The translations under genes were made by a program, and so were the position numbers. From Hymenobacter wooponensis (GTDB lineage: Bacteria; Bacteroidota; Bacteroidia; Cytophagales; Hymenobacteraceae): DNA of 64,000 nt. This document shows, piece after piece, positions 15,432-24,680 of this stretch. The stretch covers positions 620,001-684,000 of the forward strand of contig NZ_SRKZ01000001.1 in assembly GCF_004745865.1 (NCBI RefSeq). The letters run 5' to 3'. Numbering within the stretch: the first letter of the stretch is position 1; the number at the start of each line of letters is the position of its first letter. The notes under the pieces are model-generated. The model saw only the letters and a program-made list of their open reading frames with translations. It made no database searches and was not told where the DNA came from.

Positions 15432-18400
15432 CTACTGGTCCAGTTCCTTCTCTTCGCCCACGGTGTCGCAGTGGAAGTGCTGGTTGGGGCGTGCCGAGGG
15501 CATTTGCGTGGGCGCGCCGCCCTTTTTGGCCTCCAGCATTTTCTGTACAATGCGCAGGCGCTCTTTCTGCATCTCCAGGCGCATTTGCTGGTCGCTTTCC
15601 ACGTCAAACAGTAGGCGGCCATCTACGAAGGTGCGCTCTGGGTGGGCATAGATGCTCAGCGGGTTGTCGCTCCAGAGCACTACGTCGGCATCCTTGCCCT
15701 CCTTAATGCTGCCCATGTTTTTATCGAGGTGCAGCATTTTGGCTGGGTTAATTGTCACCAGCTTAAAGGCTTCTTCCTCCGATAGGCCACTGTACTTCAC
15801 TATTTTGGCGGCTTCCTGGTTTAGGCGGCGGCTCATTTCGGCATCGTCGGAGTTGATGGCCACGTTAAGGCCCGCGTTGTGCATAATGCCCGCATTGTAA
15901 GGAATGGCATCGCGCACCTCATTTTTGTACGCCCACCAGTCGGAGAAGGTACTGGCATTGATGCCGTGCTGCTTCATTTTATCAGCCACTTTGTAGCCCT
16001 CCAGAATGTGGGTGAAGGTGTTCACCTTGAAGTTCATCCGGTCGGCCACGTTCATCAGCATGTTAATCTCCGACTGCACGTAGCTGTGGCAGGTGATAAA
16101 GCGCTTCTCATTCAGAATTTCAACCAGCGCCTCTAGCTCTAAGTCGCGGCGCGGGGCCTCTCCTTTTTTCTGTTTGGCCTTGCCGAGCTTGTTCCAGGCC
16201 TTCCACTCCTGCTCGTACTCCTTGGCGCGCGTAAAGGCATCCACAAATACCTGCTCAGTACCCATGCGGGTTTGCGGGAAGCGCAGGATGTTGGCCTCAC
16301 CCCAGTTACTTTGCTTCACGTTCTCGCCGAGGGCAAACTTGATGAAGCCGGGCGCTCCTTTGATTTGCATCTGCTCGGCGGTTTGGCCCCAGCGCAGCTT
16401 AATCAAGGCCGATTGCCCCCCGATAGGGTTGGCAGAACCGTGCAGCAGCTGGGCGGCTACTACGCCGCCAGCCAGGTCGCGGTACACGTCCACGTCCTCG
16501 GCGTCCACTACGTCGCCAATCCGCACCTCACTGGTTACTGATTGGGTGCCTTCATTCACGCCTTCGGAAATGGCAATGTGAGAGTGCTCATCGATGATAC
16601 CGGGGGTAAGGTGCTTGCTGGTACCGTCCACGGTGCGGCCACCGCTGGGCACGGAGAGGTTGCGCCCAATCTTGGCAATTTTGCCGTTCTGCAGCAGTAC
16701 ATCGGTGTTTTCCAGCTTGCCCTGGGCTTCACTGGTCCAAACGGTGGCATTCTTGATGAGGACGGTTTGTTGCTCTGGTACCGCTGGGCGGCCGTAGGCC
16801 ACAAAGGGGTACTGCAACTGGCCTAGCTGCACCGGCTCCGGGGCCTTAGCCGAGTCGCGGCGGGCGGCCCGGGTGGCTTGCTCCTGGCGCTGGGCGCTCC
16901 ACTTGATACTTGTAGCGTCGGGGAGCTGTCCATCACCCTGAAATGTGCGGCCATCGGCCGTATAGTAACCGCTGAGTCGTATTGCCCCGCTGCCCTTGGT
17001 TTTCGGCGTGGGGTTGTACACCAGTGTAGCCAGCTCACCATTCACGCTGAGGTTCCCCTTCACGGTATCGGCGGCAGCTTTCACGATCTTTACCTCTGGC
17101 GCCTCCGGCTTGCCGGCCAGCAACATCTTTATCTCGGGCTGATTACCAACTTTAAGCGTGTACACGCCGCGATAGTCATTCGGAATTTCGCTGAGTTGGT
17201 ACCGCTCACCCTGCACCCAGTTGTCGAGCATTACGCTCTCGGGGGCGAAGAGGCGGGTGGAGCACACCAGAAAGTTGGCCTGCATGCCGGGCTTCAGAGC
17301 CCCTACCCTATCCTGAGCTTTCACGAGCATGGCCGGCGTGGCCGTAAGCGCCTGCAACGCTTGCTCCTCCGTGAGGCCGTACTGAATGGCTTTGCGCAGA
17401 TTGGGCAAGAACTTTTTCTTGTCCTTGAGGTCAGCGGCGGACAGGGCGAAGGGCACACCAGCTTTGGCCACTAGGCCAGCATTGGCGGGCGCCATTTCCC
17501 AGTGCTTCAGATCCTGCAGGGGCACCCGAATAGCGTCGTACACATCATCCACGAGGTACGGATCGGGGAAGTTCAGGCTCAGGATGAGCGGCGCTTTGGT
17601 GGCCTGTATGTCGGGCAGGCGCTGGTATTCGTCACCACGCCCCTTGATGATGTACTGCACCCCAAACTCATCCCCCACTTTGTCGGCGCGCAACAGGCTC
17701 TGCTTGTCGCGTACTTCAAAGATGGCTGGCAGGCTGCGCTGCTGATTTAAAGCGCGCAGTGAGAGGTTCTGCTCGCGGGCGGGGTTGCGCTGGTTCCAGT
17801 CGGCATCGAGGTAGCTCTGGCGCAGCAGGGCAATGCTGCCCATCAGCGACGAAGGATAATCCTGGGTGCTGGTGCCTTTATCGAAGGAGTATGCCGCGGC
17901 GGCGTGATCCTGCAGAATCAGTTCGGTTTCCTTGCGGTTAGTATTCAGGCTTACCAGAGCAGCCGTACCGCGCACGATGCCATCGGGCTGGTGAGTGAGC
18001 ACGGCCCCGAAGCCCAACTTGCGGAGGGCATCGGCCTGCTCGGCGTTGGCCTTAAACAGCTCGGCGGCATTTACCTCAGGGTGCACGGCTTGGTTCCAGT
18101 CGTAGGCACCGGTTTTCTGGCTTTCAAACTGAGGGCCACCGCGGCGACCCTGGCGCTCAGGGGCCTTTACCTCCGGCACGCCGTAGCTGGCGTAGAGGTC
18201 CACGAAGCCGGGATAGATGAACTTGCCTTTCAGGTCCTGCACCACGGCCCCAGCCGGAATTTTCACGTTGGGGCCTACGGCTTCTACTTTCCCATCCCGA
18301 ATAATGAGCGTGGCATCATTCAGCCGGGTTTTGTAGTCAGTATAAATGGTGGCGTGCGTGAAAGCGAACAGGCCGGGCCGGTCGTCGTAGACGCCATTGC

Positions 18401-18491
18401 GCGGAAACGTGCTCGACTGAGCATAGGCCACCGAAAGGCTGCCCACGAGCAGGCCACCCGCCAGCCCAAGCCGGCGCAGGTCAATGTGCAT
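15432..18491 (-). CDS. large exported two-module amidohydrolase
   Basis: 1019 residues with signal peptide (MHIDLRRLGLAGGLLVGSLSVAYAQ). It looks like two fused amidohydrolase modules. The N-terminal one (about 30-440) has GKFIYPGFVDLYASYGVPEV instead of an HxH motif and ends EEQALQALTATPAMLVKAQDRVGALKPGM. The C-terminal one (about 555-1010) keeps His636 and His638 (PGIIDEHSHIA), later histidines in ITCHSYVQSE and FTHILEGYK, and the acidic NSDDAEMSRR, so it is the likely active site. A region rich in Ig-like strands joins them. Probably periplasmic; substrate unknown, perhaps peptides or cyclic amides. First gene of an operon with 14040-15350. Confidence 0.88.
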   Translation of the reverse strand: MHIDLRRLGLAGGLLVGSLSVAYAQSSTFPRNGVYDDRPGLFAFTHATIYTDYKTRLNDATLIIRDGKVEAVGPNVKIPAGAVVQDLKGKFIYPGFVDLYASYGVPEVKAPERQGRRGGPQFESQKTGAYDWNQAVHPEVNAAELFKANAEQADALRKLGFGAVLTHQPDGIVRGTAALVSLNTNRKETELILQDHAAAAYSFDKGTSTQDYPSSLMGSIALLRQSYLDADWNQRNPAREQNLSLRALNQQRSLPAIFEVRDKQSLLRADKVGDEFGVQYIIKGRGDEYQRLPDIQATKAPLILSLNFPDPYLVDDVYDAIRVPLQDLKHWEMAPANAGLVAKAGVPFALSAADLKDKKKFLPNLRKAIQYGLTEEQALQALTATPAMLVKAQDRVGALKPGMQANFLVCSTRLFAPESVMLDNWVQGERYQLSEIPNDYRGVYTLKVGNQPEIKMLLAGKPEAPEVKIVKAAADTVKGNLSVNGELATLVYNPTPKTKGSGAIRLSGYYTADGRTFQGDGQLPDATSIKWSAQRQEQATRAARRDSAKAPEPVQLGQLQYPFVAYGRPAVPEQQTVLIKNATVWTSEAQGKLENTDVLLQNGKIAKIGRNLSVPSGGRTVDGTSKHLTPGIIDEHSHIAISEGVNEGTQSVTSEVRIGDVVDAEDVDVYRDLAGGVVAAQLLHGSANPIGGQSALIKLRWGQTAEQMQIKGAPGFIKFALGENVKQSNWGEANILRFPQTRMGTEQVFVDAFTRAKEYEQEWKAWNKLGKAKQKKGEAPRRDLELEALVEILNEKRFITCHSYVQSEINMLMNVADRMNFKVNTFTHILEGYKVADKMKQHGINASTFSDWWAYKNEVRDAIPYNAGIMHNAGLNVAINSDDAEMSRRLNQEAAKIVKYSGLSEEEAFKLVTINPAKMLHLDKNMGSIKEGKDADVVLWSDNPLSIYAHPERTFVDGRLLFDVESDQQMRLEMQKERLRIVQKMLEAKKGGAPTQMPSARPNQHFHCDTVGEEKELDQ

Positions 18492-18561
18492 AAGGTTGCG
18501 GAAGTAGAGTTGGGAGATAGAGAAGTGCTTATGGTTGGGGAATCGGCAGAACCGACCTCAC

Positions 18562-18569
18562 CAAATGTA
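18562..18569 (-). promoter_or_regulatory. -7 promoter box TACATTTG for the amidohydrolase operon
   Basis: Exact TAnnTTTG on the minus strand, 70 bases before the ATG at 18491. Confidence 0.6.
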
Positions 18570-18676
18570 GCTAAAGAAACTGCGCATAATACTATCAACA
18601 CTACTAGGCCACCTCAACCTTAGGGCCACCGCTACAGTATGTTCCTGTATCCCGCAACTCATCAAGCACTTCAGTC

Positions 18677-18886
18677 ATGCGCAAAGGCACCAAAGTCAGC
18701 TGGAAATATGGCACTGGCACGGCCACCGGCAAAATAGAAGAAACCCATAAAGAGAGCGTAACCCGCAAACTGCAGGGCGCTGAAATCACCCGCAACGGTA
18801 CCCCCCAGAACCCGGCCTTCCTTATTGTGCAGGAAAACGGCGACAAGGTGCTGAAGCTGCAAAGCGAGGTAAAAGAAGCCAAGTAG
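18677..18886 (+). CDS. DUF2945 (HVA1/TUDOR-like) small protein
   Basis: 69 residues: MRKGTKVSWKYGTGTATGKIEETHKESVTRK followed by AEITRNGTPQNPAFLIVQENGDKVLKLQSEV. This is the short DUF2945 domain, known in fungi as the hypervirulence-associated Tudor-like domain and widespread in bacteria, where its role is unknown. Start and length match the family. Likely cytoplasmic. Single gene with a terminator 40 bases downstream. Confidence 0.85.
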   Translation: MRKGTKVSWKYGTGTATGKIEETHKESVTRKLQGAEITRNGTPQNPAFLIVQENGDKVLKLQSEVKEAK

Positions 18887-18921
18887 CGCTGCTTGCATTA
18901 CTCAGCCCCCTCGACCTTCAC

Positions 18922-18958
18922 AAAAAAAGCCCCGTCGGATAATCCGACGGGGCTTTTG
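18922..18958. terminator. bidirectional terminator
   Basis: Stem AAAAGCCCCGTCGGAT / ATCCGACGGGGCTTTT (one unpaired base in the middle), between convergent DUF2945 and permease genes. Confidence 0.9.
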
Positions 18959-18979
18959 CTGCGCTAGTGGCCTAGCAGG

Positions 18980-20533
18980 TTATTTCTTGTCGAGGGGCTC
19001 GATGAAGAATTCTTCTTCCATCTCCTTGGGCACCACTACAATGCCTTGCTGGAGCTTAGAGTTGTTTTTGCCGTAGATGAAATAGACGATGAAGCCCAGA
19101 ATCATCCAGCCAATAGCCACTTTCAGGGTGAACAGGTCGAGGGCAGCAATCATCAGCAGACAGATGGCAGCACCCAGGATTGGTACAAGCGGGAAGCTAG
19201 CCGAAGAAAGCGGCGAGCGGAATGGGCGGTGCTGGTTGGGGTCAGACTTACGCATGAGCCATACACCGATTGACACCAGCACGAAGGCCAGCAGCGTACC
19301 GAAGGAGGTAAGGTCGCCGGCCAGGGAGCCAGGCACGAAAGCAGCAAAAGCGCCCACGAATACCAGCAGCACCAAGTTCGACTTGTAAGGAGTGCGGAAC
19401 TTGGGGTGCAGTTCCGAGAAAGCCTTCGGCATGAGGCCATCATTAGCCATGGAGAAGAACACGCGGCTCTGGCCCATGAGCATTACCAAGATTACCGAAG
19501 AGAAGCCGGCCAAAATAGCTACCGTAACAGCCGTAGACAGCCAGCTGTAGCCGGGCATATGCTCCCGGATGGCGTAGGCCACTGAAGCCTCGCCGCCCTT
19601 GGCGGGGTCGGCAAACTCACGCCAGTTGGCAACGCCCGTCAGCACGTGGCCGAACAGGATGTAGAGGATGGTGCAGACTGCCAGTGAGCCGAGGATACCG
19701 ATGGGCATGTCGCGCTTGGGGTTCTTGGCTTCCTGGGCGGCGGTGCTCACGGCATCGAAACCAATGAAGGCGAAGAACACGATGGCGGCGCCACCAAGGA
19801 TACCACCGTACCCGTGCTTGTTCCAGTTGGTGTACTCGTGTACTACTTTGCCAGCGGCATCAGTTACGGGTGCTGCATCAGCCGGAATCAGGTAGGGCGT
19901 GTGGTTAGCGGGGTCGATAAACTGCCAACCTACGGCAATGAATACCAACACGATAACCACCTTCACCACCACAATAATAGCGTTGAACGTAGCCGACTCC
20001 TGGGTGCCTTTGATGAGCAGCAAGCTCAGAGCAATGATTACCAACAGCGCGGGCAGGTTCAGCCAGCCCCCTTCGCTGGGCGCGTGGCACAGCTCAAAGG
20101 GTATTCGGGTGCCAAAGACTTCTAAGAGCTTATTGAGGTATTCGCTCCAGGCAATACTTACCGTAGCGGCCCCCAGGGCATATTCCATAATCAGAGCCCA
20201 GCCAATTACCCAGGCCACAAACTCGCCCATGGTAGTATAGGCATAGGTGTACGCTGAGCCAGCAATTGGAATCATGGCCGCAAACTCGGCGTAGCAAAGG
20301 CCTGCAAAAGCGCAGCCAATAGCGGCCACGATAAAGGCCAGCGTAACACCCGGTCCGGCTGCCTGCGCGGCAGCAGCGGCGGTGCGCACAAACAAGCCAG
20401 CCCCGATGATAGCGCCCACGCCTAGGGCCACGAGGTTAGCCGCTCCCAATGTGCGCTTTAGTGAGCCTTCCCCGGAGGAGTTGGCTTCACCCAGCAGCTG
20501 GGACAGCGGTTTTTTGGCGAAAATATTTGCCAT
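18980..20533 (-). CDS. APC-superfamily amino acid permease
   Basis: 517 residues, about 12-14 transmembrane segments, inner membrane. It has the substrate-binding signature of TM1 (ALGVGAIIGAGLFVRT, residues 36-51) and the cationic-amino-acid-transporter-like arrangement with large loops (FDAVSTAAQEAKNPKRDMP, an APC consensus). It resembles the YfnA/CAT group that moves neutral or cationic amino acids by proton symport; exact substrate unknown. Monocistronic, ending next to a strong terminator and a TGGCCTAG octamer. Confidence 0.92.
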   Translation of the reverse strand: MANIFAKKPLSQLLGEANSSGEGSLKRTLGAANLVALGVGAIIGAGLFVRTAAAAAQAAGPGVTLAFIVAAIGCAFAGLCYAEFAAMIPIAGSAYTYAYTTMGEFVAWVIGWALIMEYALGAATVSIAWSEYLNKLLEVFGTRIPFELCHAPSEGGWLNLPALLVIIALSLLLIKGTQESATFNAIIVVVKVVIVLVFIAVGWQFIDPANHTPYLIPADAAPVTDAAGKVVHEYTNWNKHGYGGILGGAAIVFFAFIGFDAVSTAAQEAKNPKRDMPIGILGSLAVCTILYILFGHVLTGVANWREFADPAKGGEASVAYAIREHMPGYSWLSTAVTVAILAGFSSVILVMLMGQSRVFFSMANDGLMPKAFSELHPKFRTPYKSNLVLLVFVGAFAAFVPGSLAGDLTSFGTLLAFVLVSIGVWLMRKSDPNQHRPFRSPLSSASFPLVPILGAAICLLMIAALDLFTLKVAIGWMILGFIVYFIYGKNNSKLQQGIVVVPKEMEEEFFIEPLDKK

Positions 20534-20745
20534 ATAGGTTGTGAGAGAGGAAAGAAAAAGGTGAGTGAGGTGAAGATTTTACAATAAAAGCCGTCTGCAA
20601 GCGGCAACGTGGCCCGAATATAGGCCTTTCTGTTGATTGCTGACGCTGGCAGGGATGTTGCAAACCAGTTTTTGGGCCCTCCTTTAAACCCTGGCCTGGC
20701 GCGGCTCTCTAACCAGCCGTAACTCTCCACACAGACTCCACAATT

Positions 20746-21195
20746 ATGAAAAAGATGCTTGTCCTCCTCGCCGCCGTTGCACTTACTGCCGGTTCAGCTG
20801 CTGCCCAAACTGCTCCAGCCAACGCCCGGGTGTTGCGTCAGGGCCAGAAGGGCCAGGGCCGTATGAACATGACGCCCGAGCAGCGCGCTGATATGCAGGC
20901 TCAGCACCTGACTAAGCAGCTAGGCCTCTCCGCCGACCAAACCACGCAGGTGCGCAGCATTGCCCTGGCCGAGGCCCAGGAGCTGCAGTCAGCACGCGGC
21001 AATGCTTCGGCTGGCACTGACCGTCAGGCGGCTATGCAATCCATGAAAGCTACCCGCGACAAGTACGATACCCAGTTGAAGGCAGTGCTTACGCCCGAGC
21101 AACTGACCAAGTACACCCAGATGCGTGACCAGCAAATGGACAGGCATCAGGAAGGTATGCAGAAAGGTAAAATGAAGATGAAAGCCAAATCGTAG
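20746..21195 (+). CDS. exported Spy/CpxP-like helical protein
   Basis: 149 residues. Signal peptide MKKMLVLLAAVALTAGSAAAQ, then a charged helical protein with Gln/Met/Lys-rich text: MTPEQRADMQAQHLTKQLGL and VLTPEQLTKYTQMRDQQMD. The two (L/M)TPEQ repeats are of the LTxxQ type found in Spy/CpxP periplasmic chaperones and metal-stress sensors. The C-terminus is Lys/Met rich (MQKGKMKMKAKS). Role inferred: periplasmic stress or chaperone protein. Confidence 0.75.
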   Translation: MKKMLVLLAAVALTAGSAAAQTAPANARVLRQGQKGQGRMNMTPEQRADMQAQHLTKQLGLSADQTTQVRSIALAEAQELQSARGNASAGTDRQAAMQSMKATRDKYDTQLKAVLTPEQLTKYTQMRDQQMDRHQEGMQKGKMKMKAKS

Positions 21196-21213
21196 TCTTC
21201 GCTGCCCCACTGA

Positions 21214-21253
21214 TAAAAAAAAGCTCTGGCCTACCGCCAGAGCTTTTTTTTAT
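21214..21253 (+). terminator. terminator with an iterated-motif loop
   Basis: Stem AAAAAGCTCTGGC / GCCAGAGCTTTTT. The left arm and loop read CTGGCCTACC, one base from the octamer TGGCCTAG. Strong T-run. Confidence 0.9.
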
Positions 21254-21419
21254 GTCTGTACCTGGCCTAGCTACTCATGATGTATTGAAAAAGCGCTAGT
21301 CCTTCGCGAATCACTCCTACTTTCTATCCGTTTTTAGTAGCTTCATTGTACTCAGTGGCTTACGCTATGCCTAGCCTGACATTATGAGCTCAACCAATAG
21401 CATAGCAATTATGGCTGCG

Positions 21420-21427
21420 TATATTTG
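21420..21427 (+). promoter_or_regulatory. -7 promoter box TATATTTG
   Basis: Exact TAnnTTTG, 60 bases before the ATG at 21488. It argues against the upstream in-frame ATG at 21425, which overlaps the box. Confidence 0.6.
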
Positions 21428-21487
21428 AAAACGTGCACCCCGTCAGGGCTTGCTCCCACGGTGGCGCATTCACCACATCCTACACCC

Positions 21488-22864
21488 ATGAGTCCTCTGC
21501 CCAGTAGTACCACGTCGGTACAAATTCAGCAGTTCTACGACAAAGGCCTGGCTCACGCGAGCTACGCCGTGCGTTGCGGCCGCCAAGTGGTCATCATCGA
21601 CCCCGCCCGTGACCCCCAACCATATTACGACTTCGCCGACGAGCACGAGGCTAAGATCATCGGGGTTATTGAAACCCACCCCCACGCCGACTTTGTGAGC
21701 AGCCACCTGGAAATTGCCCAGGAAACAGGCGCTACCATTTACGTCAGCAAGCTGGTAAAAGCCGGCTACCCACACCAGTACTTCGACGAGGGCGACCGTA
21801 TTTCGCTTGGTACTGTGGAGCTGCACGCCATCAATACTCCTGGCCACTCCCCTGACTCCATCAGCATTGTGCTAATGGATGAGCTTGGCCAGACCCGCGC
21901 CGTGTTTACCGGCGACACCTTATTTGTGGGCGATGTAGGCCGCCCCGACTTGCGCGAGGACGATAACGTGGGTGGCCACAGCCGCGAAGAGCTGGCGGCT
22001 CAGCTCTACCACAGCACTCGGAATAAACTCATGACCCTGCCGCCTACCACGCGCGTGTACCCGGCCCACGGCCCTGGCTCGCTCTGCGGCAAAACCACCA
22101 GCCCCGACCTAGACAGCACCATTGGCAAGGAGTTGAAATCGAACTATGCACTGCAGCCCATGTCGGAAGCGGAGTTCGTGAAGGTGCTGCTAGAAGATCA
22201 GCCTTTCATGCCCAAGTACTTTGGCCACGATGTGCTGTTGAACAAACAAGGTGCCCTGCCTTTTGAGGACAGCATACGGGCAGTACCGCGCATTTACAGC
22301 GAGAAGGAACTGGAGCCCGGCGTGCTGGTAATTGATACGCGTGCCGCCGAGCAATTCAGGGCCGGCCACTTGCCTGGTGCCATCAACCTGATGGATGGGG
22401 GCAAGTTTGAAACCTGGCTGGGCTCGATAGTAGGCCCCAAAGAGCCCTTTTATCTGCTCGCCGATTCTCAGATAGGCCTAGACACCGTTATCCGGAAAAC
22501 GGCTAAAATTGGCTACGAGGGCAATGTACGAGGGGCTCTCCTGACACCCCAGCTACTACCTGTTACCAGCCCGGAAGTACATGTAGAGGAGGTGAGAGAG
22601 CAACCCGAACGGTTCACGATAGTAGACATTCGTAACCGCACGGAAGCCAAGCAGCCCATCTTTGAAAATTCCCTGCTGATTCCGCTGCCGGAGTTGCGGG
22701 AGCGGGCCCAAGAGGTGCCTACTGATAAACCTATTTTGGTGCACTGTGCTGGTGGTTACCGCTCAGCGGCTGGGGCCAGCATTCTGCAGGCGGCCCTGCC
22801 AGGCGCAGAAGTGTTCGATTTGGGTGAGGCCATTTCCACGTTTCAGCCCCAAGTGGTTCACTAA
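21488..22864 (+). CDS. MBL-fold hydrolase fused to two rhodanese domains (persulfide dioxygenase-like)
   Basis: 458 residues. The start at 21488 (MSPLPSSTTSVQIQQFYDKG) is chosen because a promoter box overlaps the only upstream ATG. The metallo-beta-lactamase domain (about 10-250) has THPHADFVSSH (His64, His66, Asp68, His73) and GHSPDS, GDTLFVGDVGRPDL, and YPAHGPGS metal ligands, as in ETHE1-like persulfide dioxygenases. Rhodanese domain 1 (about 275-360) lacks a catalytic Cys (FYLLADSQIG). Domain 2 (about 370-455) keeps CAGGYRSA. Probably oxidises or transfers persulfide sulfur in the cytoplasm. Monocistronic with a good terminator. Confidence 0.9.
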   Translation: MSPLPSSTTSVQIQQFYDKGLAHASYAVRCGRQVVIIDPARDPQPYYDFADEHEAKIIGVIETHPHADFVSSHLEIAQETGATIYVSKLVKAGYPHQYFDEGDRISLGTVELHAINTPGHSPDSISIVLMDELGQTRAVFTGDTLFVGDVGRPDLREDDNVGGHSREELAAQLYHSTRNKLMTLPPTTRVYPAHGPGSLCGKTTSPDLDSTIGKELKSNYALQPMSEAEFVKVLLEDQPFMPKYFGHDVLLNKQGALPFEDSIRAVPRIYSEKELEPGVLVIDTRAAEQFRAGHLPGAINLMDGGKFETWLGSIVGPKEPFYLLADSQIGLDTVIRKTAKIGYEGNVRGALLTPQLLPVTSPEVHVEEVREQPERFTIVDIRNRTEAKQPIFENSLLIPLPELRERAQEVPTDKPILVHCAGGYRSAAGASILQAALPGAEVFDLGEAISTFQPQVVH

Positions 22865-22895
22865 CCACTTACGTTGTTACTAGCCGCATACAGTA

Positions 22896-22944
22896 GCGCG
22901 GAGGTTCAGGGAGGACATTCTCTTGGGGCCTCCGCGCTTTTTTA
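22896..22944 (+). terminator. terminator after the MBL-rhodanese gene
   Basis: Stem GCGCGGAGG / CCTCCGCGC with a 24-base loop, then TTTTTT. Confidence 0.85.
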
Positions 22945-22991
22945 GCTATTTACCCCACTCCGGCATTCGTATACCATCCGGTCCTCTGCCC

Positions 22992-23846
22992 ATGGAAAAG
23001 GTGGCCTACCTTACCATCGACGACGCGCCTTCGTCGGATTTTACCGCGAAGCTCACATTCCTGCAGCAGCAACGCATTCCGGCCGTGTTCTTCTGCCGCG
23101 GCGACCTGCTGGCGCAACAGCCAGAAGCTGCCGTGCGGGCCGTGCAGTTGGGCTATATCTTGGGCAATCATTCTTACGATCATCCCTCCTTCTCCACCAT
23201 TTCACTAGCTGAGTGTCAGGAGCAGATTCGCAAAACCGATGCGGTGCTAGCGGCGGTGTACAACCGAGCGGGCGTGCCATGGCAGCACAAGTACTTCCGT
23301 TTTCCTTACGGCGACCGGGGCGACCTGAAGCTAGGCCACCTGCTACAGGGCGAGTCGGCGCGGTGGAAAGGCTCAGGCCCACCGAGCACGCGCCGGTGGC
23401 ACCGCCTGGCCGAGCAGGTACGACGGTTTTTCCCGGAGCGCGTGCGCCAAGCTCGCACCCGCGGGTTAGCCCGCGAGGCGGCTATTCAGCACTATCTACA
23501 CGCCCTAGGCTACCAGTTCCCGCCTTTCCTAGATATCACCTACTCTTACTTACAGGCCTACCAGCAAGAAAAAGATTGGCCCTGGACGTTTGATGTGCTG
23601 GAATGGAGCCTGTTACAAACACCCTCTTGGCGGGGCGGACACACGCTATCCAGTATTCTGGCTCGGCTAGAGCACCCAACCCCACCTGACCCCAGAGGCC
23701 CCGTGCCTGCCGCGGCGTATGGCTTGTCGTTTCCAGGCTCAGCAGAAATCATTCTGCTCCACGACCACGCCGAAACCAGCCACGCCTTTTACGCCGTGGT
23801 GGAGCGCCTGCTAGAGCAAGGTATTGTGTTTAAAGCGTGCGTTTAG
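22992..23846 (+). CDS. polysaccharide deacetylase (NodB homology) family protein
   Basis: 284 residues from ATG 22992 (MEKVAYLTIDDAPSSDF); the longer frame would start within the terminator. NodB motifs: TIDDAPS (Asp11 as base, Asp12 as metal ligand), LGNHSYDHPSF (HxxxH metal site) and FRFPYGDRGD; near the end IILLHDHAE is the usual His motif. These are CE4-type de-N-acetylases of peptidoglycan or chitin-like glycans. The protein has no signal peptide, so it may be cytoplasmic. An insert of about 90 residues (residues 125-215) is atypical. Substrate unknown. Confidence 0.87.
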   Translation: MEKVAYLTIDDAPSSDFTAKLTFLQQQRIPAVFFCRGDLLAQQPEAAVRAVQLGYILGNHSYDHPSFSTISLAECQEQIRKTDAVLAAVYNRAGVPWQHKYFRFPYGDRGDLKLGHLLQGESARWKGSGPPSTRRWHRLAEQVRRFFPERVRQARTRGLAREAAIQHYLHALGYQFPPFLDITYSYLQAYQQEKDWPWTFDVLEWSLLQTPSWRGGHTLSSILARLEHPTPPDPRGPVPAAAYGLSFPGSAEIILLHDHAETSHAFYAVVERLLEQGIVFKACV

Positions 23847-23858
23847 CGCTTCCTCCGC

Positions 23859-24680
23859 TCACGAATGCTCACTATTCCATTTGGTGGCCCAAGTAGCCAC
23901 GCATGAGCAAGTGCCTAGGTAGTAAGCATATTCCTCCGACACTTGCTCGGGGTTCACATACCAATCTACGTGTTTTAGGGTGTATGGCCGGGCCAGCCGC
24001 AGAGCAGGTTGTAGGCGGCGCAGGTCTGAGTTGCCGCGGTACATAGCAAAGGTGGTGTCGATGGCTGCTTCGTAGGCCTCTCCGTTTACTAAATGGGCCC
24101 AATAGCGGCCTTCCCACTCCTGTACTTGCCGGTGAAAAGGGTAACAGGTGGGCAGATCGGCAATTTCCAGTGAGGCGCCCGCATGGTTGTACTCGGGGTA
24201 TCGGTCCAGCAAATCGGAGAGCTTAGCCAGCATATCACCCGGAGTTGTGGAGAAGGGAATTAAGTCGCTGTCGGTGACGACGTATTTGTGAAATCGGCGG
24301 AGCGACGGCACGAGCTTCAGAACCGCTTGCGGTCCGCGGTTCCTTTTCAGATAAATGACTTCAACGGCCTGGGCGGGCAAGGAGGCATAGTAGGCCAGTA
24401 GCGGCTTAAACGTAGAGTGATTATCCAGCACAATGATTTTAATATTGCTCGTGCTACTACGGAGCCATTCTATCAGCTGCTGTAAGGCTTCCAGTCGGTT
24501 GAAATTGATGACTATGATTGGAATACACTCGGGATGCAGCCGCGCGAATACGCGCCGATACCCACGTTCAGCGAAGCCATAATACCGAATAGCAACGTAA
24601 TCTTTCAGGCTGCGCAGGGCCTGGTTACGGTCCCAGACCGCCGCCGGCGAATGAGGAAAGATATCGGCATATTCTGGCAT
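23859..24680 (-). CDS. glycosyltransferase family 2-like protein
   Basis: 273 residues. The nucleotide-sugar binding region begins with IPIIVINFNRLEALQQLIEWL (residues 53-73), followed by KIIVLDNHSTFKPLLAYY. The metal-binding DxD-type motif is VTDSDLIP (Asp137, Asp139). The architecture matches GT-A glycosyltransferases that begin with a formula PIIVINFNR; donor and acceptor are unknown. No signal peptide. It converges tightly with the deacetylase gene (12 bases), so the two share a 3' region. Not an operon with other sugar genes. Confidence 0.82.
   Translation of the reverse strand: MPEYADIFPHSPAAVWDRNQALRSLKDYVAIRYYGFAERGYRRVFARLHPECIPIIVINFNRLEALQQLIEWLRSSTSNIKIIVLDNHSTFKPLLAYYASLPAQAVEVIYLKRNRGPQAVLKLVPSLRRFHKYVVTDSDLIPFSTTPGDMLAKLSDLLDRYPEYNHAGASLEIADLPTCYPFHRQVQEWEGRYWAHLVNGEAYEAAIDTTFAMYRGNSDLRRLQPALRLARPYTLKHVDWYVNPEQVSEEYAYYLGTCSCVATWATKWNSEHS

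Noticed and set aside
17904..18623. 239-codon open frame on the plus strand opposite the large amidohydrolase
   Set aside because: Antisense shadow that extends over the operon promoter at 18562.
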